Positions 1 through 5,966 of a DNA stretch of 9,555 nt are shown here, piece by piece; the stretch's first letter is position 1; every line of letters begins with the position of its first letter. The stretch lies in the NCBI GenBank assembly GCA_040235565.1, contig JBECLA010000145.1, positions 1-9,555 on the forward strand, written 5' to 3'. The position numbers and the translations under genes were made by a program. The notes beneath the pieces are model-generated. The model had not been told where the DNA came from and did not search any database. It saw only the letters and a list, made by a program, of their open reading frames with translations. This DNA comes from JAHEIJ01 sp040235565. Lineage in GTDB: Bacteria > Pseudomonadota > Gammaproteobacteria > UBA6429 > Thiohalophilaceae.

Positions 1-522
1 CAGCAATTTGACGGGCTCCGGGGTTTATTGAGCGCCGAACAGACGTCATTCTGCGCCGTCGCCGGCCTCGGCACGGCCAAATTCAGTCAATTACAGGCCG
101 TGCTGGAGCTGGCGCGCCGCCATCTGGCGGAGACCCTGCAACGCGGCGACGTCCTGTGCGACCCGGCGACCACGCGACGTTATTTGTCTGCCCGGTTGCG
201 CGACTACCCCCATGAGGTCTTTGGCTGCCTGTTTCTTGACACCCGGCATCGGGTCATTGTCTTTGAGGAGTTATTTCGCGGCACCATCAACGGCGCGTCA
301 GTCCATCCCCGGGAGGTCATCCGTCGCGCCCTGGTCCATAATGCCGCCGCCGTCATTCTTGCTCACAACCACCCCTCCGGGGTGGCCGAACCCAGCGACG
401 CTGACCGTCAACTGACCCGCCGCCTGCAGGCAGTCCTGGAACTGGTCGATGTGCGCGTACTGGACCATATCGTCATAGGTGACGGCGAAAGTGTCGCCTT
501 TTCGGAACGGGGTTGGCTTTGA
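1..522 (+). CDS. radC: RadC family JAB/MPN-domain protein, 3' part (5' end outside window)
   Basis: The reading frame is open from base 1, so the gene starts upstream; 173 codons plus the stop are visible against about 220 residues for the usual RadC. A TTG at 28-30 could be taken as a start, but the codons before it (reading QQFDGLRGL) continue the family's N-terminal sequence, so I treat the gene as cut by the window edge. The first visible part (GLGTAKFSQLQAVLELARR) is the end of the helix-hairpin-helix region. The rest is the JAB/MPN metalloprotease-like domain with its metal-binding set: HNHPSG with His at visible codons 122 and 124, then Ser 132 and Asp 135, and the typical end DHIVIGDG...SERGWL. 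RadC was named as a DNA repair protein, but its molecular activity is not settled. Its position just before rpmB matches the order in E. coli. The product is intact as far as seen. Confidence 0.95.
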   Translation, partial: QQFDGLRGLLSAEQTSFCAVAGLGTAKFSQLQAVLELARRHLAETLQRGDVLCDPATTRRYLSARLRDYPHEVFGCLFLDTRHRVIVFEELFRGTINGASVHPREVIRRALVHNAAAVILAHNHPSGVAEPSDADRQLTRRLQAVLELVDVRVLDHIVIGDGESVAFSERGWL

Positions 523-569
523 GACGGGATTTAGCGGTAGTTTGCCTCTCCGCCAGGCGCAGCCAGGCC

Positions 570-598
570 TTGTAACTTGCCACCGATGTGCGTAAAAT
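570..598 (+). promoter_or_regulatory. Probable sigma-70 promoter for rpmB-rpmG
   Basis: A -35 box TTGTAA (570-575, 4 of 6 consensus bases) and a -10 box TAAAAT (593-598, 5 of 6) are separated by exactly 17 bases, which is the optimal spacing. Transcription would begin near 605 and give a leader of about 43 bases before rpmB. The assignment rests on sequence match only. It lies in the 125-base gap between radC and rpmB, where I see no other gene. Confidence 0.6.
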
Positions 599-603
599 TC
601 GCG

Positions 604-624
604 CTCTTTCGCCTTCGGGCTGAG
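604..624 (+). promoter_or_regulatory. Hairpin with UUCG tetraloop in the rpmB leader
   Basis: CTC (604-606) pairs with GAG (622-624) and GCC (611-613) pairs with GGC (618-620) around the very stable loop TTCG (614-617). An asymmetric internal loop (TTTC against T) separates the two stems. It lies between the predicted transcription start and the Shine-Dalgarno sequence GGAG of rpmB (636-639). Many ribosomal protein operons are autoregulated through leader structures, so this may be a binding site for bL28 or another protein. That role is inference; the stems are short. Confidence 0.35.
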
Positions 625-647
625 AAAATTCGTTTGGAGAATTCGAT

Positions 648-884
648 ATGTCGAGAGTATGTCAAGTTACCGGTAAACGCCCCATGAGCGGGAACAATGT
701 CTCCCACGCTCATAACAAAACCCGGCGGCGTTTCTTGCCCAACCTGCACAGCCATCGCTTCTGGGTAGAGTCTGAGCAGCGCTGGGTTCGCCTGCGCGTC
801 AGCAGCAAAGGTATGCGCATTATTGACAAGAAGGGTATCGAAACCGTCCTGGCTGACATGCGTCGCCGCGGTGAAAAAGTCTGA
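648..884 (+). CDS. rpmB: 50S ribosomal protein bL28
   Basis: The product is a structural protein of the large ribosomal subunit. It has 78 residues, the same length as E. coli bL28, and shows the family's hallmarks: N-terminal MSRVCQVTGKRP, the central SHAHNKTRRRFLPNLH segment, the RFWVESE strand and the basic end. It has a single N-terminal cysteine instead of Cys-X2-Cys pairs, so it is the zinc-free form. The ATG has a good ribosome binding site (GGAG at 636-639, 8 bases before the start). rpmG follows after 11 bases, so the two form an operon, transcribed from the promoter at 570-598. No defect is seen. Confidence 0.98.
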   Translation: MSRVCQVTGKRPMSGNNVSHAHNKTRRRFLPNLHSHRFWVESEQRWVRLRVSSKGMRIIDKKGIETVLADMRRRGEKV

Positions 885-895
885 AGGAGTAAGCC

Positions 896-1051
896 ATGCG
901 TGACAAAATCAAACTCGTCTCCAGCGCCGATACCGGTCATTTCTACACCACGACCAAAAACAAGCGCAATATGCCGGATAAAATGGAGATCAAGAAATTT
1001 GACCCGGTGGTTCGCAAACACGTGATCTACAAGGAAGCCAAGATCAAATAA
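896..1051 (+). CDS. rpmG: 50S ribosomal protein bL33, zinc-independent type
   Basis: This short gene encodes 51 residues starting MRDKIKLVSSADTGHFYTTT and ending in a lysine-rich tail (YKEAKIK), matching bL33 in length and pattern. The product is a small protein of the 50S subunit near the E site. It has no cysteines, so it is the form that does not bind zinc, paired here with an equally zinc-free bL28. A perfect AAGGAG (884-889) precedes the ATG by 6 bases and overlaps the rpmB stop codon, which suggests coupled translation. A strong terminator starts 21 bases after the stop, so the transcript probably ends here. In E. coli mutM follows rpmG directly; here it lies about 7.2 kb further on. 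Confidence 0.98.
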   Translation: MRDKIKLVSSADTGHFYTTTKNKRNMPDKMEIKKFDPVVRKHVIYKEAKIK

Positions 1052-1071
1052 GCCGTTCGCTCTCGACACCC

Positions 1072-1099
1072 AAAAGCCCGCTTCTGGCGGGCTTTTTTT
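1072..1099. terminator. Bidirectional Rho-independent terminator between rpmG and hyuA
   Basis: AAAAGCCCGC (1072-1081) pairs perfectly with GCGGGCTTTT (1087-1096) around the loop TTCTG, followed on the + strand by a run of seven T (1093-1099). On the minus strand the same stem is followed by TTTT, the complement of 1072-1075. It therefore probably ends the rpmB-rpmG transcript from the left and the convergent hyuA transcript from the right. The + direction is the stronger one because of the longer T run. Confidence 0.92.
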
Positions 1100-1133
1100 A
1101 CGCCTCCGGAAACCGGAAGCTCGCAAAATGCGT

Positions 1134-3113
1134 TCAATCCCCCGTCTGACTCAAGAGCAGATTACCGACGCTGTCGACTTCACAGCGCCAACCCGGTGCC
1201 AGATACGTGGTCGAGACAGTCTCGGTAATCAATGCCGGCCCACAGAATTGTTGTCCCGCACTCAGGTCCTGTCGCGCGAACACCGTCACCGCTTGCTCGA
1301 CCCCGTAAAGCGCAACGGTGTCGTAGGGGCGAGCAGATATTGCCTGGTCAAGTGGTCTCAGTTGCATCGTGCTGGCGGCAGCACGCAGACCGAGCCGCAT
1401 ATTCACCAACTCGACGGGTAAGGCCAGCTCATGCCCGTAACGCTCACGGTGATAACGGTGAAATGCCTGTTCACAGGCAGCAAGATCCTGCCCCCAGTCC
1501 AGATTGAGGTAATAGGATTGACCTTCGTAGCGTAAATCGAGACTCGGCTGCATCTCGATATCAGCTTCTGCCACCCCTTCGGCCCGCAGCTCCTTCCGGC
1601 CTTGGGCTTCCAGTTCGCTCAATACTGTCTCAATCTGGGCCAGCTTCAGATCTGCCAGCCGGGCGATATGGGTGCGGGACAACTGGCGCGAGCGGGGTGC
1701 CACCAGCATTCCCAGCGCTGATAGCACACCGGCGTGCATCGGTACCATCGCCTGTTGCATACCGAGCGATTCGGCTAGGGCACAGACATGCAAGCCTCCG
1801 GCCCCGCCAAAGGAGACCAGGGTGAGGTTACGCGGGTCTGTTCCCCGTTGCACGGACATCACCCGCAACGCATGGGCCATGTGTTCATTGGCGATACGAA
1901 TGACGCCCTCGGCTGCCTGTTCAATAGAGATTCCAAGCGATTGGGCCACAGTCTGCATGGCTTGCTGCGCCGCGCCAGGATGAAGCGGCATCTCGCCACC
2001 CAGAAACGCATCGGCCCGCAATCGGCCGAGGATCAGGTTGGCGTCGGTTACGGTGGGGCGTGCTCCCCCCTGACCGTAGCAGGCTGGCCCGGGCGTGGCT
2101 CCTGCGGATTCCGGACCCACCTGCAACATCCCGCCCCGATCGACAAACGCAATGGATCCCCCGCCGGCACCGATGGTATGCATGTCCACCATCGGGATCG
2201 CCACCGGATAATCCGCGATCTGCCCCTCGCTGGTCAGCTGCAAATCACCATCAACCATGGCGACATCGGTCGATGTGCCTCCCATATCAAAGGTCAACAG
2301 GCGGGTGCGTTGCACTTGTTGACCCAGAAACTGGGCCGCCGCCAATCCCCCGGCCGGGCCGGATAGCAACATGTGTACGGCCTGCCGGCCTGCCTGGTCC
2401 GCGGCGATAGTCCCGCCCGAGCTTTGCATCACCGAAACGGCCGCTTGCGGCACAGCCTGTTGCAAGCGGGCCAGATAACCGGCTACCAATGGTCCGACAT
2501 AGGCATTTAACCACGTGGTGATACCACGTTCGTATTCGCGAAACTCCGGCAGCACACTGGAAGAACGAGACACAAAATAATGCTCTTTCAACGCGGCTTC
2601 GATGCGTTCCTCAAACCGTGGATCCAGATACGAAAATAACAGGTTGATGGCCACTGCCTGTGGTGCCAGTGTCTCAAGCGTATTACGCAGCGCCTCAAGA
2701 TCCGCCTCCGATAGTGGCTCGATCACCGAACCGTCCGCCCCCAGCCGTCCGCCGGTCTCCAGACACAGTTCCCGTGCCACCGGCACAGGGGGCGAAGCGG
2801 GTTGCAAATTATACAACTCGCGCCGCGTTTGCCGCCCAATGGTCAATAAGTCACGCAAACCGTGATTGGTTATAAACGCCGTGCGTACCCCCTTGCCTTC
2901 CAGTACCGCATTGGTGGCAACGGTGGAGCCATGCACGATATAAAAGGTATCGAGGGGAGCGTGCTGTAAACCGAGTTCCGCCACGCCCTGCAAAATGGCC
3001 TGCTCGGGTGCATGGGGTGTGGACAAAACCTTGTGGCTGGTCAGGGCACCATCGCGATACAAAACAAAGTCGGTGAAAGTCCCACCGGTATCGACACCGA
3101 GTATCGTCTTCAT
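1134..3113 (-). CDS. HyuA-family hydantoinase/oxoprolinase subunit (orphan)
   Basis: The product is a 659-residue, probably cytoplasmic protein of the family that includes the A subunits of N-methylhydantoinase, 5-oxoprolinase and acetone/acetophenone carboxylases, which use ATP to activate an amide or ketone substrate. The N-terminal domain (about 3-180) begins ILGVDTGGTFTDFVLY, the ATPase-fold phosphate loop, followed by HGSTVATNAVLEGKG (61-75). The central domain (about 195-490) holds FDMGGTSTDVA (275-285), HTIGAGGGS (312-320), ATPGPACYG and SFGGAGGLH (434-442). The C-terminal domain (about 500-655) holds LRYEGQSYYL. The length is full and no frameshift is seen. The start is the ATG at 3113, because it overlaps the stop of the upstream diguanylate cyclase as ATGA; no separate Shine-Dalgarno sequence is visible, so translation is probably coupled. 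The usual partner HyuB is not next to it. The substrate cannot be told from sequence. GC content looks higher than in the coupled upstream gene. Confidence 0.9.
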   Translation of the reverse strand: MKTILGVDTGGTFTDFVLYRDGALTSHKVLSTPHAPEQAILQGVAELGLQHAPLDTFYIVHGSTVATNAVLEGKGVRTAFITNHGLRDLLTIGRQTRRELYNLQPASPPVPVARELCLETGGRLGADGSVIEPLSEADLEALRNTLETLAPQAVAINLLFSYLDPRFEERIEAALKEHYFVSRSSSVLPEFREYERGITTWLNAYVGPLVAGYLARLQQAVPQAAVSVMQSSGGTIAADQAGRQAVHMLLSGPAGGLAAAQFLGQQVQRTRLLTFDMGGTSTDVAMVDGDLQLTSEGQIADYPVAIPMVDMHTIGAGGGSIAFVDRGGMLQVGPESAGATPGPACYGQGGARPTVTDANLILGRLRADAFLGGEMPLHPGAAQQAMQTVAQSLGISIEQAAEGVIRIANEHMAHALRVMSVQRGTDPRNLTLVSFGGAGGLHVCALAESLGMQQAMVPMHAGVLSALGMLVAPRSRQLSRTHIARLADLKLAQIETVLSELEAQGRKELRAEGVAEADIEMQPSLDLRYEGQSYYLNLDWGQDLAACEQAFHRYHRERYGHELALPVELVNMRLGLRAAASTMQLRPLDQAISARPYDTVALYGVEQAVTVFARQDLSAGQQFCGPALITETVSTTYLAPGWRCEVDSVGNLLLSQTGD

Positions 3114-4162
3114 GCGACAGCTACACAATTACGACCCGCCTGCTTGGCGGCATACATCGCCTCGTCTGCTCGTTGCAACAATGATTCGAGCGTATCATCA
3201 TGCTTAAAGTGTGTCAGACCGATACTGATTGTAATGGGAATCGAATGCTCCGGTAGATGGATCGGGGTACCTCCCACATGCTGGCGAATCCGTTCTACCA
3301 CCTGCTGGGCCACTTCGAGAGAGGTTTCCGGGAAGATCAGCAAAAATTCTTCCCCTCCATAACGCCCAATCAGATCCTTGTCGCGCACCGAGGTCGCCAC
3401 ACGGTGCGCCACTTCCCTGAGGACCCGATCTCCAACCAGGTGACCCAGGGTATCATTGATCTGTTTGAAGTGATCCAGATCGGCCATGGCAATAGTCAAG
3501 TCACTTTGTATGCCTGCTGCCTGCTGCATCGTCAGCGTAAGATTATCCAGCAAATACTGACGGCTCGCCAACTGGGTAAGCGCATCCCGCCTTACCTGGG
3601 TAGTAAGGTTCTCACGCTCATTTATCAAATCATGCACCGAGTTTTCCAGATCCTGTACTTCTGTGCGGTGATAGATCTCGATCGCCAGTGACATATCGAG
3701 ATTAATAATACGATTTACAAAGCGTGACAGGTTAAGACAGTGTTCTGGCTGGTTAGTGATATCCGGTGGGAAACAACGCATAATCAGATCAACCACGAGC
3801 CGATTGGCCGCCAGGTAGAGCCCGAGTGGCAAATCAATCCTTGCGTGAGACACACCAATTTGCAGGCGGTTTTCAAAATATTCAAAACTGCCGTAGTCAA
3901 CACCAAGCGTGTCCAGATAATCCGCATGATTCCGCTTGAGTCGTTCCAGCATTTCGGAACCGTTGACATATGCCACTATTTCCGGCTTACTCAAGATAAA
4001 TTCATGGAATGCTTCAATGATCGCTTCACGATTCGCAGCAAGCACTCTGGTTTGCAGTTGTTGCGCCAACTCCAGATCCGCAACCCCAAATCCCAGAAGC
4101 GCAAGCCGTCGCTCTCGACCTGCTTTGTCGAATCCGTACTTGTCACACAGAGTTTGTTGCAT
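3110..4162 (-). CDS. Globin-coupled sensor diguanylate cyclase (GGDEF)
   Basis: This is a haem-based gas sensor that should make cyclic di-GMP from two GTP. Of 350 residues, about 20-160 form a protoglobin sensor domain: the motif SHARIDLP puts the proximal haem histidine at His106, matching VHARIGIP of E. coli DosC. A short, probably coiled-coil linker (about 160-188) leads to the GGDEF domain (about 190-350) with DALT (193-196), the metal-binding Asp228 in DLDHFK, substrate residues Asn236 and Asp245, and the active site GGEEF (269-273). The product-inhibition site RxxD (Arg260, Asp263) is intact at the usual five-residue spacing. It has no middle domain of the DosC kind. Where globin sensors have a distal B-helix tyrosine (FY), this one reads FH (His53). 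I chose the ATG at 4162, with GGGA just upstream, over an in-frame TTG at 4177 that would add five residues. It is the first gene of a unit with hyuA. Confidence 0.92.
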   Translation of the reverse strand: MQQTLCDKYGFDKAGRERRLALLGFGVADLELAQQLQTRVLAANREAIIEAFHEFILSKPEIVAYVNGSEMLERLKRNHADYLDTLGVDYGSFEYFENRLQIGVSHARIDLPLGLYLAANRLVVDLIMRCFPPDITNQPEHCLNLSRFVNRIINLDMSLAIEIYHRTEVQDLENSVHDLINERENLTTQVRRDALTQLASRQYLLDNLTLTMQQAAGIQSDLTIAMADLDHFKQINDTLGHLVGDRVLREVAHRVATSVRDKDLIGRYGGEEFLLIFPETSLEVAQQVVERIRQHVGGTPIHLPEHSIPITISIGLTHFKHDDTLESLLQRADEAMYAAKQAGRNCVAVA

Positions 4163-4246
4163 ATAATTCCCGTTCAATCATTGCAGAGCGAACCTGGCTT
4201 GACTCGCTCATACCTACATCAGGCGGCAGGAACTGGCACTAATATC
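4163..4246. promoter_or_regulatory. Divergent intergenic region with operator-like inverted repeat
   Basis: These 84 bases must carry the start signals of both the diguanylate cyclase unit (leftward) and the Gld-type ABC operon (rightward). They contain a perfect six-base inverted repeat, GAGCGA (4186-4191) and TCGCTC (4204-4209), with a 12-base spacer, which gives an 18-base centre-to-centre distance typical of a dimeric regulator site. A good -35-like TTGACT (4199-4204) overlaps it, but no -10 box lies at the right distance on the + strand, so I do not call a promoter. The regulator is unknown. Confidence 0.35.
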
Positions 4247-5200
4247 ATGAACGATACATCACTTGTAAGTGTACAACATTTGTCGCGCTACTACGGCAAC
4301 CTGCCAGCCGTGACTGATGTTAACTTTGAGCTTGCGCAAGGTGAAGTTCTGGGTTTCCTCGGACCCAATGGTGCAGGCAAATCTACCACCATGCAGATCA
4401 TTACCGGTAATCTCGCACCTTCTGCGGGACAGGTTCGCATTGCCGGCATTGACTTACTTGAACAACCCAAACTTGCCAAGGCAAAAATTGGTTATCTGCC
4501 GGAGCAGCCCCCGCTTTATCGTGATCTCAGTGTGGATGAATATTTGCACTTCTGTGCCCGATTGAGACGTCTGCCAGGCGATGTCATCGACGCCGCCATC
4601 TACAGAGCCAAACAACGTTGTGGTCTCGAGGCGGTGGGTCACCGTCTGATAAACAATCTATCCAAGGGGTATCAGCAACGAGTCGGTATTGCCCAGGCGA
4701 TTATTCACTCACCTGCCGTCATTGTGCTGGATGAACCGACCGTCGGGCTTGATCCGATCCAGATACGTGAAATCCGTAACCTGATTCGCGAACTGGGTCA
4801 GGAACACGGCGTCATCCTGTCAACCCATATTCTTCCGGAAGTCCAAATGACCTGTGACCGGGTACAGATTATTTCCAATGGCCGGCTGGTGTTCAATGAT
4901 AAGGTTGCCAACCTCAGTCAACAAATGGATTCAACCAGCCTGATCCTGGGACTCCAACGGCCTCCCGCAAGGGAGACCCTGCTCGCCATTGAAGGGGTAA
5001 CGGAAATTGAAGATCTCGACGGTGGTCACTTGCGGGTGCATCATGCCGCAACTGCCAGCCCCGCGACGCCACTGGCAGAACAGGCAGTAAAAAATAACTG
5101 GGGCCTGTATGAGTTAAGCCCGGAGCACAAAACCCTGGAACAGATTTTCGTCGATATCACTTCATCGGAAGAAACAGCCGAGCTGGAGAACGTAGAATGA
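4247..5200 (+). CDS. ABC transporter ATP-binding protein, GldA-like
   Basis: The product is a 317-residue cytoplasmic ATPase that would power the permease encoded next. All ABC motifs are present: Walker A GPNGAGKST (39-47), the Q-loop region YLPEQPPLY (83-91), the signature LSKGYQQR (138-145), Walker B VIVLDEPT (158-165) and the H-loop His194 in LSTH. The spacing, the signature variant LSKGY and the roughly 100-residue C-terminal extension (about 215-317) fit the ABC-2 branch that includes GldA of Bacteroidetes gliding motility. The frame is open upstream to 3740, but that stretch is antisense to the diguanylate cyclase, and the ABC domain begins right after the ATG at 4247; no strong ribosome binding site is seen there. 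The stop overlaps the permease start (ATGA at 5197-5200). The substrate is unknown. Confidence 0.93.
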   Translation: MNDTSLVSVQHLSRYYGNLPAVTDVNFELAQGEVLGFLGPNGAGKSTTMQIITGNLAPSAGQVRIAGIDLLEQPKLAKAKIGYLPEQPPLYRDLSVDEYLHFCARLRRLPGDVIDAAIYRAKQRCGLEAVGHRLINNLSKGYQQRVGIAQAIIHSPAVIVLDEPTVGLDPIQIREIRNLIRELGQEHGVILSTHILPEVQMTCDRVQIISNGRLVFNDKVANLSQQMDSTSLILGLQRPPARETLLAIEGVTEIEDLDGGHLRVHHAATASPATPLAEQAVKNNWGLYELSPEHKTLEQIFVDITSSEETAELENVE

Positions 5201-5958
5201 TGGTATTGACCCTGGCGTTGCGTGAACTGCGAAATTTGTTTCTTTCGCCCATGGCATGGTCCATTCTGGCGGTTACACAACTGATCCTTGCCTTCATCTT
5301 TCTGGCGCTGGTGGAAGGCTATATTGCCATCCAGCCTCAACTGATGCTGCTGGAAAACGCTCCCGGGATTACAGAACGCATCGTTGCCCCGTTGTACGGT
5401 GCAGCAGCATGGCTGTTAATGATGGTGGTTCCCCTGCTAACCATGCGCATCATCAGCGAGGAGCGCCGCAATCACAGCCTCACCCTGTTGCTGAGTGCGC
5501 CCATTTCCATGACCGAGATCATTGCTGGTAAATATCTCGGGATTTTGTTGTTTCTGATTTTGATCTGCCTGCTGACCAGTAGCATGCCGCTGTCTCTGTT
5601 ACTCGCAGGTCAACTGGACGGTGGTCATTTTGGCGCCATCATTCTGGCCCTGTTACTATTGGTTGCCAGCTTTGCCGCCCTCGGGTTGTATCTCTCCACC
5701 TTGACGGTCCAGCCTACTGTCGCCGCCATCGGAACCTATGGCGCCCTGCTGCTGTTATGGATTCTTGATGTCGGTTCCAATAATGTGGCAAATGCAGAGG
5801 CCAGTGGACTGTTAACTTATCTTTCGATGTTACGGCATTTTGATGCCATGGCCCGCGGGATCTTCAGCTCCGCTGACTTCATCTATTTCATGTTGTTTAT
5901 TTTTACCTTCATTGTATTAAGCATCAAACGTCTGGATGCTGAACGCCTGCAACAGTAA
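5197..5958 (+). CDS. ABC-2 type permease, GldF-like
   Basis: The product is a 253-residue inner-membrane protein with about six predicted transmembrane segments (roughly 20-40, 67-85, 110-137, 145-167, 172-191 and 228-244). After the second helix comes SEERRNHSLTLLLSAPIS (87-104), the conserved cytoplasmic EER motif of ABC-2 permeases that faces the ATPase. The length fits the single-permease GldF type, which would act as a homodimer with two copies of the upstream ATPase. The start ATG shares four bases with the ATPase stop, so translation is coupled; a second ATG follows at 5200. The next gene starts eight bases after the stop. Nothing identifies what is moved, and in this family the complex may do mechanical work on envelope proteins instead of transport. 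Confidence 0.9.
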   Translation: MMVLTLALRELRNLFLSPMAWSILAVTQLILAFIFLALVEGYIAIQPQLMLLENAPGITERIVAPLYGAAAWLLMMVVPLLTMRIISEERRNHSLTLLLSAPISMTEIIAGKYLGILLFLILICLLTSSMPLSLLLAGQLDGGHFGAIILALLLLVASFAALGLYLSTLTVQPTVAAIGTYGALLLLWILDVGSNNVANAEASGLLTYLSMLRHFDAMARGIFSSADFIYFMLFIFTFIVLSIKRLDAERLQQ

Positions 5959-5966
5959 GGTAATTT

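Noticed and set aside
1788..2366. Long open frame on the + strand inside hyuA (192 codons).
   Set aside because: It is a shadow in GC-rich sequence, antisense to conserved HyuA motifs, with no recognisable domain or ribosome binding site.
3257..3691. Open frame of 144 codons on the + strand opposite the GGDEF domain.
   Set aside because: It is antisense to the conserved catalytic domain and shows no family resemblance.
4143..4181. Twelve-codon open frame on the minus strand (ATG at 4181) overlapping the cyclase start, a possible upstream regulatory ORF.
   Set aside because: It has no clear ribosome binding site and its length is within chance expectation.
4199..4204. TTGACT as the -35 box of a promoter for the ABC operon.
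   Set aside because: No -10 box is found 16-18 bases downstream; the AT-rich TAATAT at 4240-4245 is much too far.
3740..4246. In-frame upstream extension of the ABC ATPase by 169 codons.
   Set aside because: It is antisense to the globin domain of the diguanylate cyclase, resembles no ABC protein N-terminus, and the normal ABC domain begins directly after the ATG at 4247.
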